From positions 682,001 through 746,000 of the forward strand of contig JBCAML010000010.1 of assembly GCA_038503075.1 (NCBI GenBank): 64,000 nucleotides of DNA. The letters are read 5' to 3'. Positions 10,324 through 22,400 of this stretch are shown here, in pieces (the stretch's first letter is position 1; the number at the start of each line of letters is the position of its first letter). This stretch comes from Gyromitra esculenta. Its lineage: Eukaryota > Ascomycota > Pezizomycetes > Pezizales > Discinaceae. A program made the translations under genes and the position numbers. The notes below the pieces were generated by a model that had not been told where the DNA came from, did no database searches, and was given only the letters and a program-made list of their open reading frames with translations.

Positions 10324-10862
10324 ATGGACTAGCGTTCAATCCCCGACCCTGTCGGTTATTATTAATCTTGGTTGATTATTAATAAGATTCGGATTGGATG
10401 TTTGGTTTCCTTGTGTCATCAATGGCCGACTCTTTCAATCGACACTTCCCCGATTCGCTTATACGTTGCGTCGCCGGTTAATTCCGACAATCACGCCATA
10501 CGATAATGAGAGGGGTAGGAGCGAAGGAAAGCGTTTCAGGGTCTATGGGATTTTTTCATGTTAGTTCATGTTATTACATAGTCTTTGTATTCGACGCTTG
10601 ACTACTATAAGTAGTCCAGTGTTCTATCGTTGAGAAGGGTCTTCTTCCTGATCATAAGCGACGAAGAACGAGCCTTATCAATATTATATTGTATAGCTTA
10701 GCGGTATACGGCTTTCATTCATACTCTCAAGGTCCTGCGTTCGTCTCATCTTCAAGTAATACTTTCTTCATGCAAAGAATCCTTTATTTCTCCAAGAGAC
10801 TTTGTTGTTGCTTCACGCGACACGAACCACAAAGTCACGACGCGTCCACAACAGACCTCGTC

Positions 10863-11778
10863 TGTTATACCTATTGGTAGCTTAGTTGGTTACGACTTGA
10901 GTTCGCTTACGATGCACACATATGGACTAGTGTTCAATCCCCGACCATGTCGGTTATTATTAATCTTGGTTGATTATTAATAAGATTCGGATTGGATGTT
11001 TGGTTTCCTTGTGTCATCAATGGCCGACTCTTTCAATCGACACTTCCCCGATTCGCTTATACGTTGCGTCGCCGGTTAATTCCGACAATCACGCCATACG
11101 ATAATGAGAGGGGTAGGAGCGAAGGAAAGCGTTCAGGGTCTATGGGATTTCTTCATGTTAGTTCATGTTATTACATAGCCTTTGTATTCGACGCTTGACT
11201 ACTATAAGTAGTCCAGTGTTCTACCGTTGAGAAGGGTCTTCTTCCGGATCATTAGCGACGAAGAACGAGCCTTATCAATATTATATTGTATAGCTTAGCG
11301 GTATACGACTTTCATTCATACTCTCAAGGTCCTGTGTTCGTTTCATCTTCAAGTAATACTTTCTTCATGCAAAGAATCCTTTATTTCTTCAAGAGACTTT
11401 GTTGTTGCTTCACGCGACACGAACCTCAAAGTCACGACGCGTCCACAACAGACCTCGTCCTTCCAGATTGGTTAGACGAAGAGTATATTCGAACGAACAC
11501 GATACCCAACAAGCAAAGCAAGCGATATTCAAACTACACATAGGGCCAAGGACCCTTCAGCGTTAGTTATTAAAACCTTACTATTGGAAGTTCTTCACGG
11601 AACTTTGCTCGATCCCTACTTTGAACTCTACGGTTATCTTTTAGCGGTTCATAAGAAGCAGTTAGGACTTGCGCCTGTGTATTGTGTTGCGGATAGCAAC
11701 CGGGCAGGTTATAGCGTCTAGATTGTTATCTAAAGCTTCTTGGAGATTTCCTGTGCGGTAAGAAGTACCGGTCTTACA
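10863..11778 (+). repeat. e4 5' LTR (type C, 916 bp)
   Basis: Canonical TG...CA ends. Three substitutions distinguish it from the 3' LTR: one in the CTTCCxGATC context near 11247, one near 11334 and one near 11631. The short ORFs inside, also found in the other C copies, are repeat by-products. Confidence 0.93.
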
Positions 11779-11820
11779 GTATATTGATAGGCATATCAAT
11801 ACTTTGGTTATTCAACTATA
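11779..11820 (+). other. e4 leader with hairpin at the primer-site position
   Basis: The 42 bases between the 5' LTR and the gag start contain an inverted repeat ATTGATA-GGCA-TATCAAT immediately after the LTR, where a primer-binding site normally lies. No TGG, expected opposite a tRNA CCA end, starts the leader. Confidence 0.5.
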
Positions 11821-13938
11821 ATGGCGGATGTATTTGTGATGGATACAGACATGTCTGACGGTTCTGAGGATCCCATCTCGAGACACTCTTCGAGGAACTC
11901 CTTAGCCCGTCGAAGAACTACCCATCTCACACCCGCTCCTAAGCCCTTCATTCCAAAACACTTCACGCCTCATCCGCAATTCCAACGGAGCAGTGCTCAA
12001 ATTGAGGATGTTCATGCACAGCGTGATAATCTCATGCTTACGCTAAACGAAGCCTTTAGACACGTTGTACTAAGGCAAGAAGAGGCTCAGGCAGGAAACA
12101 CCGTTGCCCTAAACCAACTTAACTCACAGGCTCAAACTCAATATCTAAGCCTAACCCATATCCAGCAGCGCATGGCAGACCAACAAGAGTTCTCGGCCGA
12201 AGAACTCGCCCGTATCGAGGTACTGGTTCACGGTCTTGGTAATAACATTGGCCTGGCCCTGCAACAGCAAGGACATGAGGCACACCAGCGCATTGGAAGG
12301 GTGGAAACGGTAGTCGAAGCTATAGTGGGGGAAACAGTAGGAGAAATGCAAAGACAACGAAGTCAGCTTAACGATCAGGGAGTGTTACTCAGTCAGATCA
12401 CTCAACATATTCGAGCTCAGTCAGAACTACCAGCCCGATCAGAAGCAGGCCTCAGTGGCTCTATTCATGCACCCCAACTACCTCCCACTAGAAGCGAGAA
12501 AGGAAAGGAACCAGCCCAAAGTGAACGAGGTGAACCCTCCGGAGCACACGGAGGTAATGGTGGGCAGCCCCCACATGGACCTAATTACCGTGTTGGTGCT
12601 GGCGCCCCTGGATCAGGTGACGGATCGTCATCGGATGATTCGGAGGAAGAAAGGGCCAGGAAGAACATCGAAGATACCAATCGATGGCTGGCCAGCAGAA
12701 AAAGAGAAAGAGAGAACCGACGGCGAAGGACACCAAGTAATGCACCTCCACCGCCACCCCCCCCAAATAACCCTGGTGAGATGGTAATCACCATTGATCA
12801 CAGGTACCCCCAAGCATCACCGTCATCTCGACACCACAAGATCCCGATCGGTGAACCAGAAAAATTCACTGCTGCCACAAACCAGGATCTCAGAGCATGG
12901 ATCCGAAGCTGCGAAGTATATTTTGAGATGAATGAGTGGCTTTGGACCAGCGACCGACACAAAATCCACTATGCCGCCAGCCGTTGTGAAGGAAACAAGG
13001 CTCGACCATACGTTGTTATGTATACCAACAAGATGGACGGAGCCGAAGGACAAATCCAGGAACCAGAGTATGCCTACTGGGCAACCTTCTCACTGAAGAT
13101 GAAGGAAGTATTCTGTTCTCCGGACGAAAAACGCGATGCCATATATGCCATGGATCGTGTACCTTACACAACCGTTGAGGAATATATCCTCAAAATGAGC
13201 AACCTAAATATAAAGGTTGGGATGGCTGGGACACTGTGGAGGATGAAGGTCGAAGCAAAGATCCCTCTCAAGATACGAGAGTTGATGGTAGGTTGTGGTC
13301 CGTTTGACGATGATGTACAATGGCTGGAGGCCTTACGATCAAGAGGAAGGTTGTGGGAGGAGTATTTGTATCACCAGAAACTGGAGAATAGAGGTCTCCC
13401 AGCCACGGATGGTCGTGGGAAAAAGGAGGAGAAAAAGCAGGAGGAACGTCGGGAAAAGGGGTTCAAAAGCAGAGTCAAGAAGGACTCAAAAAGTAATGTC
13501 AAGGAGGATACCCCCACAAAGGATGCCCCTCCCCCCACTAACAGCACCGGAGATGCCTCGGGTTGGAAGGCTGCTCATGAAGGGGTAAGTCAGGACCTAG
13601 TTGACCGACGCAGACGGGCGAAACACTGCACTAGGTGTGGTCGGCCCGACTGTCACTGGAAGACGTGCGACATGAAGGAACCTCGAACGGTATCATCAGC
13701 GCAAGCCGGCGCCAGTCGTAAACGAAAATGGGTCAAGCCCGAAAAGAATGAGCAGAGTGCTGGGGATGCATTAGAGAAGCGTTTGAAGCTAGCGCCCAAG
13801 ACGAGGGCCGCGACAGCGCCACCTGCAAAAGGGGCCGTGAGCGGAGTTACCGCTCCAAAGGGGCGGATCTCCAGGACCCCTGTTAATCTTTATGCAAATA
13901 CAAATTCTGACGAAGAAATGTCAGAGAATTTTCACTAG
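11821..13938 (+). CDS. e4 Gag
   Basis: A 705-codon open frame begins at the ATG closest to the 5' LTR. The N-terminal third is glutamine-rich and likely helical. A charged proline-rich linker follows (around residues 235-320, with a run of prolines), then a capsid-like domain (around residues 340-530) similar in layout to other Ty3/Gypsy Gag proteins. Near residue 607 a single cysteine/histidine cluster (CTRCGRPDCHWKTC) looks like a variant RNA-binding zinc knuckle, and basic stretches surround it. The protein would build the particle and package element RNA. Pol lies in the +1 frame downstream and I could not identify how the two frames are joined. Confidence 0.85.
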   Translation: MADVFVMDTDMSDGSEDPISRHSSRNSLARRRTTHLTPAPKPFIPKHFTPHPQFQRSSAQIEDVHAQRDNLMLTLNEAFRHVVLRQEEAQAGNTVALNQLNSQAQTQYLSLTHIQQRMADQQEFSAEELARIEVLVHGLGNNIGLALQQQGHEAHQRIGRVETVVEAIVGETVGEMQRQRSQLNDQGVLLSQITQHIRAQSELPARSEAGLSGSIHAPQLPPTRSEKGKEPAQSERGEPSGAHGGNGGQPPHGPNYRVGAGAPGSGDGSSSDDSEEERARKNIEDTNRWLASRKRERENRRRRTPSNAPPPPPPPNNPGEMVITIDHRYPQASPSSRHHKIPIGEPEKFTAATNQDLRAWIRSCEVYFEMNEWLWTSDRHKIHYAASRCEGNKARPYVVMYTNKMDGAEGQIQEPEYAYWATFSLKMKEVFCSPDEKRDAIYAMDRVPYTTVEEYILKMSNLNIKVGMAGTLWRMKVEAKIPLKIRELMVGCGPFDDDVQWLEALRSRGRLWEEYLYHQKLENRGLPATDGRGKKEEKKQEERREKGFKSRVKKDSKSNVKEDTPTKDAPPPTNSTGDASGWKAAHEGVSQDLVDRRRRAKHCTRCGRPDCHWKTCDMKEPRTVSSAQAGASRKRKWVKPEKNEQSAGDALEKRLKLAPKTRAATAPPAKGAVSGVTAPKGRISRTPVNLYANTNSDEEMSENFH

Positions 13939-14161
13939 GTCGACTACCGGCGGGCCAGGAGGTAGCAGACGTTAACCAAACATTCGAAACCCTGGCAATC
14001 GAAGAAAGAATTGTCTCAATCCTTGAGACCGAAAAATACAAAAACAAACGAAAAGAAAGGAGGACGACTCTTCGGAATCGTCCAACAAAAAACAACATAC
14101 AGAACCCACCGTATACGAGCGGCCCCGAGGGCAAGCGCTACTGGTAATCAATGGAAGGAAG

Positions 14162-17100
14162 GTGGTAGTCAATGTATTGCTAGATTCTGGAGCTAATGTT
14201 TTTCTCTTGTCCCCTTTGTTTGTTAGGAAATGGTCGGTCCCAAAGGTGCAAAGAGACGTCCCGTTAACCATTAGAAACTTCACAGGTGAAGAAGTGGTTG
14301 GAGCGGGACAAGCCTTTACTAACCCTATTACTATGATCATAGGCAATAATCATACATCTAATGTATCTTGCGAGATTGGGCCAGTCGAGGCTGGGTTAGA
14401 CTTGATAGTGCCAGGGGGTTGGTGGTTGACGAGTCACCGGTTGGAAAACCCTTACGACCACGCAAACTGGAAGTTCGAATCTCCTGGTTGCTGTAACCAG
14501 TGCTCTGTGACGACTGCTCCTCTTAATACCGAGAACAATATCGAATATGACGAATGGCTGGGCCTGGACGAGAATGCCCGAATAATTGGCATGGTGCGTG
14601 CAATCGATGACGAAGAAACTGAACTTCTGAAGACTCTCCCGGGAGCATACCACCGATTTGTCAGTCTATTCGGCACTCCCATCCAGGAATCCTTGCCAGA
14701 ACGAAGGCCATTCGATCACGCTATTGATCTCGAGCATGGGACAACCGCCCCGTGGGGTCCGATCTATAAACTTTCGGAAAAAGAACTTGAGATTCTCCGG
14801 AAGTACTTGGACAAAATGGTGGCCGAAGGGAAGATACGGCCAAGCAAGTCACCTGCTGGGTCGCCCATATTATTCGCGCCGAAACCAGACGGAGGGCTAC
14901 GACTATGCGTAGATTACCGTGGCTTGAACAAGGTGACAGTAAAGAACCGATACCCTCTGCCGCTAATGTCCGAATTGCGTGATAGAGTCAATGGGGCTTC
15001 GATCTTTACCAAACTGGACCTCAAAGACGGTTTTCACCAGATCCGTATCAAAGAAGGCGATGAGTGGAAAACAGCATTTCGTACAAGATATGGTCATTTC
15101 GAGTACACAGTCATGCCTTTCGGCTTGGCAAACGCCCCCGCAACCTTTCAAGATATGATGCATCAGGTGCTCCGCGAATTTCTGGACCAAGGGGTCGTGG
15201 TTTATATTGACGACATCCTCATCTACTCAAAGACCCTCGAGGAACATGAGGCCTTGGTGACCAGAGTCCTGCAGCGGTTGGAGGACGAGGGTTTGGCAGT
15301 ATCCATTAAGAAAAGCTACTTTCACTTGCGGGAAGTTGAGTTTTTAGGGTACATAATTTCTGACAAAGGCGTGTCTATGTCAATGAAGAAGGTCGAGTCA
15401 ATCCTTTCATGGGAAACCCCGAAGAGCATACGCGATGTTCAGGTATTCATTGGATTCGCCAATTTTTACCGACGGTTCATCGAAAATTTCTCCCAAGTTG
15501 CAAGTCCCTTAACCGAGTTAACCAAAGGGGACCCCAAGAAATTCCAATGGGGTGACCGTCAAGCGATAGCCTTCGAGTACCTAAAAGTTGCCTTCACGAC
15601 AGCACCTATCCTTTGTCACTTTGCGCCGGAACGGCAGACTGTGGTAGAAACCGACGCCTCAGACTATGCGCTAGGTTGCGTCCTCTCGCAGATCATCGAT
15701 AGCAAGCTACATCCCGTAGCATTCCATTCCAGAAAATTTAATAAAGCCGAACTTAACTACGAGGTGCACGATAAAGAACTACTCGCGATAGTAACCGCCT
15801 TCAAGGAATGGCGACATTACCTAGAAGGAAGCAAGCACCAAGCGATCGTCTATACGGACCATAAAAATCTCGAATATTTCATGAAGGAGACAAGGATCCT
15901 AAATCGACGACAGGCTAGATGGGCGGAATATTTATCGTCATTCGACTTTAAAATCATATATCGACCTGGATCAGCGGGAGGAAAGCCAGATGCATTATCA
16001 AGACGACCGGAGTATCGTCCTAAGGAGGGGGATACAACACAGCCTACAGAAGCCATGTTCCGAAGCGGCCAAGTCGATATGACTGGCCGTCCCAGTAAGT
16101 CAATCGTTATATCCTTAATTCATAGAAAAGACGATAACACAATTGTACAAAACCAAAACGATGACCCGTTACACTTTACCGAGCTGGACTCAAACGGCAA
16201 TCATCACCATTATAATTTTAATCCTAATACAACACACGAGGAGCTACTTATTTCATCAGCATCCCTCAAAGCGCTTCAAGTCCTTAAATTTAATTCGGAC
16301 TTTTTGGAGCAGGTTAAAAGGAAGGTTGAGTCTGACGAAGACTATAAGGAAATTCGAGACTTAGTTAAAGCTGGCAGCGAAATCAAGAGGCTACAACACT
16401 ACACAGTGATGGAGGAACTCCTCTATTGGAAAAACAGGCTAACAATCCCTAACGATGATGAAATCAAAACTACCATTTTAGAAAATGAACACGACTCCAA
16501 GATAGCAGGGCACTTTGGCATGGACAAAACCACGGAACTTGTTCAGCGGAACTTCTACTGGCCTCATATGACCGAGTGGATTACAGATTACGTCCGCTCA
16601 TGCGATCCATGCCAACATAACAAATCCGTGCGTCATAAGAAATATGGACTCCTGCAACCGCTAGAGACCCCATACGCTCCATGGATGTCGATATCAACAG
16701 ACTTCATCGTCCAGTTACCCGAGTCGAGAGGATTCACCCAAATATGTGTAGTAGTTGACAGGTTTACCAAGATGGCGCACTTCATCCCACTAATAGAAAG
16801 AGCTACAGCAAGTGATGTGGCAAAGGCTTTTGTTGACAAAGTTTGGAAACTTCACGGGCTTCCGAAAGAAATTGTTTCAGACCGAGATGCTAAGTTCACA
16901 GGGGAATTCTGGACCTCATTATGCAAACTTCTAGACATTAAGTCCAGCAAATCTACCGCATTCCATCCTGAGACCGACGGACAAACCGAAAGGGTTAATC
17001 AAGTCCTGAAGCCTACCTAAGAAACTTCGTCAACTACGACCAAGATGACTGGTACGACCTACTGCCGTTAGCGGAGTTCGCTACAACAATGCCGAAGCCA

Positions 17101-17770
17101 CAGCCACTGGAATCAGCCCTTCTATGCCAATCATGGTTTCCATCCCAGAACAGCTTGGACGATTGATACCGAAGTCAAGAATCCAGCGTCAAAGTTATAC
17201 GCACATTGGCTTCAGAAAGTAAACGATTTTGCCACTACCTCGCTCAAAGCCACCCGAGAAAACATGTCCAAATATTTTGACAAGAAACGACAGGCGGAAC
17301 CATCCTTTAAGGTCGGAGATTTAGTAATGCTCGACGCCAGAAACATTAGAACCAAGCGTCCAACGAAAAAGTTAGCCCCTAAGTCATACGGACCCTTCCC
17401 GATTACACGAGTCGGTACTAGAGCTTGCACTTTAGATACAGGAGGTCGCTGGAGGATATTCCCCACCTTCCATGTATCCTTGCTCGAGCCATACCGGACA
17501 AGCGTCAGGGAAACCCGAAAACAAGACCGACCGCCGCCTGACGACATTGAAGGTGACAATGAGTACGAGGTGGAATACATCGTCAAAAGTGAGAAGAGAG
17601 AAACCAAAGTGGGACGACGAACGATTAGCCGGATGTTCTACTTCATCAAATGGGTGGGATATCCGGAAGATGAGAACTCATGGGAACCTGCCGACGAAGG
17701 AGGATTAGCCAATGCAGCCGAAGCAATTGCCGAATTTCACAGTCTTTACCCACAACAGCCTAAGCCATAA
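14162..17770 (+). pseudogene. e4 Pol, interrupted in the integrase by three 1-nt losses
   Basis: The frame shows a protease (LLDSGAN near 14182), reverse transcriptase (YIDD near 15208), RNase H (YTDHKNLEYF near 15850), an integrase zinc-binding region (CDPCQ near 16600) and core (SDRDAKFT, FHPETDGQTER) and a C-terminal chromodomain (EYEVEYIVKSEK onward, near 17565). The frame hits TAA at 17018. Comparison with sister elements suggests single-base losses near 17005, 17084 and 17120. Together they remove 3 nt, so the original frame returns for the last part (17264-17770). The lesion removes the integrase middle part, so this copy should be unable to integrate itself. The open frame probably extends somewhat upstream of 14162. 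Confidence 0.85.
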
Positions 17771-17981
17771 GCTGTTTCACATTTGTATTCTTTTTTTGCG
17801 TTTAGAATATGTATAAAATGTTTTACTACTAAAAAGAAACTAGCTGAGGGGAAAATTTTCCATCGTGGCCAAGTAAACGCGATGGTTTTTACGTACCCAA
17901 GATGCTATAGAACCACTTTGTAATCAGTTAATTATTTTGTATTATAGTTAGACGAGGACGACTAACCTAGGAGGGGGATAC
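17771..17981 (+). other. e4 3' untranslated region and polypurine tract
   Basis: This AT-rich stretch follows the pol stop. It ends with CTAGGAGGGGGATAC directly before the 3' LTR, the expected plus-strand primer of reverse transcription. No ORF of note. Confidence 0.7.
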
Positions 17982-18897
17982 TGTTATACCTATTGGTAGC
18001 TTAGTTGGTTACGACTTGAGTTCGCTTACGATGCACACATATGGACTAGTGTTCAATCCCCGACCATGTCGGTTATTATTAATCTTGGTTGATTATTAAT
18101 AAGATTCGGATTGGATGTTTGGTTTCCTTGTGTCATCAATGGCCGACTCTTTCAATCGACACTTCCCCGATTCGCTTATACGTTGCGTCGCCGGTTAATT
18201 CCGACAATCACGCCATACGATAATGAGAGGGGTAGGAGCGAAGGAAAGCGTTCAGGGTCTATGGGATTTCTTCATGTTAGTTCATGTTATTACATAGCCT
18301 TTGTATTCGACGCTTGACTACTATAAGTAGTCCAGTGTTCTACCGTTGAGAAGGGTCTTCTTCCTGATCATTAGCGACGAAGAACGAGCCTTATCAATAT
18401 TATATTGTATAGCTTAGCGGTATACGACTTTCATTCATACTCTCAAGGTCCTGCGTTCGTTTCATCTTCAAGTAATACTTTCTTCATGCAAAGAATCCTT
18501 TATTTCTTCAAGAGACTTTGTTGTTGCTTCACGCGACACGAACCTCAAAGTCACGACGCGTCCACAACAGACCTCGTCCTTCCAGATTGGTTAGACGAAG
18601 AGTATATTCGAACGAACACGATACCCAACAAGCAAAGCAAGCGATATTCAAACTACACATAGGGCCAAGGACCCTTCAGCGTTAGTTATTAAAACCTTAC
18701 TATTGGAAGTTCTTCACGGAACTTTGCTCGATCCCTACTTTGAACCCTACGGTTATCTTTTAGCGGTTCATAAGAAGCAGTTAGGACTTGCGCCTGTGTA
18801 TTGTGTTGCGGATAGCAACCGGGCAGGTTATAGCGTCTAGATTGTTATCTAAAGCTTCTTGGAGATTTCCTGTGCGGTAAGAAGTACCGGTCTTACA
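17982..18897 (+). repeat. e4 3' LTR (type C, 916 bp)
   Basis: Same length and ends as the 5' LTR. It is followed by the TCGTC duplication and the remainder of the older solo LTR C. Confidence 0.93.
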
Positions 18898-19058
18898 TCG
18901 TCCTTCCAGATTGGTTAGACGAAGAGTATATTCGAACGAACACGATACCCAACAAGCAAAGCAAGCGATATTCAAACTACACATAGGGCCAAGGACCCTT
19001 CAGCGTTAGCTATTAAAACCTTACTATTGGAAGTTCTTCACGGAACTTTGCTCGATCC

Positions 19059-19467
19059 TCTCACGGATGGCTTCTCGTTAAGCCCTTCAGTATCCCTGAA
19101 GGTGAGCAGTGCTACTTAAGCGAGAAACCAATACGTTCGAGGAGTGCGGTATAGTCTACAGGTCCTACGAAGAGTATACTTCAAGGCGAAGTATCGGCGA
19201 TGTTTCACAGCGGCAGCGAGGATTCTGAGGTAGAATCGAAGTGGAATTATAACAGATACAGCAGAAGTGAAACGAGAACGTTGCTTAAGAAAAGAAGAAA
19301 GAAAGTACGAAGAGCAAACAAAATCCTTCACTTAAATACCCCGCTTTTACCCAACAAAACCCAATAACCGATAACACCCGAACTACAATAACATTGTCTA
19401 ACAACCGAAAAGCACCACAACCCTATACGCGAACCCTGGCCCTATATCCAATCCTTAATCCGTGAAA
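19059..19467 (-). repeat. e2 3' LTR (type A, 409 bp)
   Basis: In element orientation it starts TTTCACGG and ends CCGTGAGA. It differs from the 5' LTR at two sites (near 19193 and 19290 in plus coordinates). The U5 hairpin is at 19084-19102 and AAGCAACGT lies near 19280. The pol stop codon lies inside its first bases. Confidence 0.93.
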
Positions 19468-22400
19468 GTAGCCCCCCGTTTTAAGCGTGAGCTCCTGCGA
19501 ACCCTAGGAATAACAGTCGTCGTTGTGGAGAGAAATGCCTCAAGGGCAGCGGTTTCCAGGAGATCTTCCGCCGGTTCCCAGGTGGGATGAGCATAACCGG
19601 TCCACTCGACAAGGTATTGTTGTTGTCCGCGGTATGTTCGTTGGTCGAGGATTTTTTCAATAAAGTATTCCTCCTGTTCATTAACAACGACTGGTGACGG
19701 AGGGGGTATAACTTGTCCCGGAAGAGGATCGTGGGCAGCGGGTTTCAACAAAGAAACGTGAAAAACGGGATGGTATTTTACTGAAACAGGGAGATCAATT
19801 TCATAGGCGAAAGGGGATATTATCTTCTTAATAGGATAGGGTCCCATCCATTTCCAGTCCAATTTTCGAGCATCGCGTATTGTCCTAATGTTTTTCATTG
19901 AAACGAAGACCTGATCGTCGACTTGGTAGGACGGGGCTGGCGTACGATGCTTATTAGTAGCAGTTTCCTGAATATCTTGTGCCGTCCTAATTTGCGTTCT
20001 CAAGTGGTCGTATAAGTCTTGCATGGTCTGGGCGAAAGAGGCTGCATCGAGGCTTTGGGAAGAAGCCTTCACAGGAACTATGGAGGTATCGAAACGTGGG
20101 TGATAGCCGTAATTTGCAAAGAAAGGGGAGGCTTTAGTACTGGCTGACTCTTGATTGTTAGCAGAGAATTCAGCCATCGGTAGCCATTTGCTCCAGTCTT
20201 CCTGTTGGTAGGATACATAGGAGCGTAGGTATTGCTCCATAACGGCGTTCAGTCGCTCTGTCTGTCCGTCGGTTTCAGGATGAAACGCGGTGGACATTCG
20301 AGATTGAATTCCCAAGCGTTGGCAAAGCTCCTTCCAAAAGTGGGCCGTGAATTGAGTACCTCGATCAGATGTAACGTGTGTAGGCAACCCGTGGAGTTTC
20401 CAGACATGGTGGAGATATAGATTAGCTACCTCCCTGGAATTAACCGTAGTGTTACAGGGTATCAAGTGGCGCATTTTTGATAAGCGATCCACTACGACCA
20501 TGATCGCATCATAACCATCGGATTCTGGGAGGCCTGTAACAAAATCCATAGAGACTTCCTGCCATGGGCGATTGGGGATGGGTAGAGGACGGAGAACACC
20601 TTGTGTACGTTGGGTAACCGGCTTAGCCTTTTGACAGATATGGCAGTTGCGTACATAACGGCCAATCGACTCTCTCATCTTTGGCCAGTAAAAACTTCTA
20701 CTTATAAGCTCGAAGGTTTTATCTCGTCCTGGGTGCCCTGCCGCGGGGGTATCGTGATGTCTTTTGATGAGTTCCAAGCGAAGGGGGTCGAAGTTTGGTA
20801 CATAAAGGTTTCCTCGGTAATAGAGTTTATTGTTTTCCTCCGTACACTCGCTAAGGGTTATTTCCTTTGACTGTTGTTCTTTGTTCTTTAGGGCTAGAAG
20901 TATTTTTTCAGGAAATTTATCAGCGATATATCCTTCCAGAAAGAGTTTTTCTAGGGCTGCATCCAATTCAGCGGCTTCATTTGACAAAGAAGCCGATAAC
21001 AAACTTAGCTTGGGATCGACATTTTCCTTCTTTAACACCACTTGGCTCTGATGTGCCAATCTTTCATCCCCTTCCTTGGGGAGATCTCCTGATCTCCGAG
21101 TTAATGCGTCCGGTTTTCCTCCTTCTTTGCCTGGTCGGTATGTAATTACGAAATCGAAACGAGATAAGTATTCGGCCCATCTGGCTTGGCGACGGTTGAG
21201 CTGCTTAGTACTCATAAAATATTCGAGGTTCTTGTGATCACTTATGACGTCAATAGGATGTTTTGAACCCTCGAGTTCTGGGCGCCATTCCTCGAATACT
21301 CTGATAATAGCCAGTAGCTCCTTGTCATAAATCTCATAGTTGCATTCAGCTGGCGAGTGCTTCTTAGAGAAGAAGGCTACAGGGTGTAAAATGCCGGCAT
21401 CGTCGTATTGAGATAGTACTCCTCCAGACACAAAATCCGAGGCATCGGTTTCGACTATAATCTTCTTATCAGGATCGAAATGGATAAGAATGGGTGCTGT
21501 GGTAAAGGCATGCTTTAAATTCTCAAAGGCGACGTCTGCTTCAACGGTCCATTCAAAGCTAACCCCTTTCTTTGTCAACGCAGTAAGTGGAGAGGCAAGT
21601 TTTGAGAACCCTAGGATAAATCGTCGATAGAAATTGGCGAACCCTAAGAAGGCTTGTACATCCTTAACACTCTTTGGGGTACCCCATTCTCGTACGGCTT
21701 TGAGCTTTTCCTCGTCCATCTTGATTCCATCGGGGGTAAGAATGAGTCCTAGGTACTTGGTAGTTTGTACTTGGAATTCGCATTTCTCCGGCTTGAGTAA
21801 GATGTCGTTCTCCTTGAGGGTTTGGAGCACCTTTCTGACGTGGACTTGGTGTTCCTCAAAGGTATCACTATAGATAAGGATATCATCGAGGTAGGCGGTG
21901 CAGAAAATATCTAGGTATTCTCTCAGGCAGTCATTGACAAAGCGTTGAAAAGTGCCAGGTGCATTGGTTAAGCCGAATGGCATAACTTGATATTCGTAGA
22001 GACCATATCGGGTACGAAAGGCGGTTTTCCATTCATCCCCTTCAGCAATGCGTATTTGGTGATAACCATCGCGGAGGTCGAGTTTGGTATACCACTGTGC
22101 TTTTGCTAATCTATCAAGTGTTTCTCGGATAAGGGGAGAGGTATAGCGGTCCTTGACTGTAATCGCATTAAGACCTCGATAGTCTACACATAAGCGGAGG
22201 GAGCCGTCAGCCTTTTTGACAAAAAGGACAGGGGATCCGGCAGGTGAAGAACTAGCTCGGATGAAACCTTTTTCAAGGTTGTCCTCAATGTATTTTTTCA
22301 GGACTATTAGCTCCTCTCGAGACATCCCATACAGAGGGCCGAATGGGGCTTCTTTCCCATCTTGGAGTTGTATCTTATGGTCATAAGATCGACGTGGGGA

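Larger units (their letters stand above)
10863..18897 (+). mobile_element. Chromovirus e4 (LTR C family), full length, pol damaged
   Basis: An 8-kb Ty3/Gypsy element with 916-bp LTRs starting TGTTATACC and ending TCTTACA, flanked by TCGTC (10858-10862 and 18898-18902). By eye the two LTRs differ at three positions, so the insertion is recent. It lies inside an older solo copy of its own LTR. Internal order: leader with a hairpin, gag 11821-13938, pol 14162-17770 and a polypurine tract AGGAGGGGGATA before the 3' LTR. Its gag and LTR are unrelated to those of e1-e3, while pol is of the same chromovirus type. Confidence 0.93.

Noticed and set aside
10689..11543. Small ORFs repeated in the LTR C copies
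   Set aside because: They recur only because the LTR is repeated; no start context or protein features.
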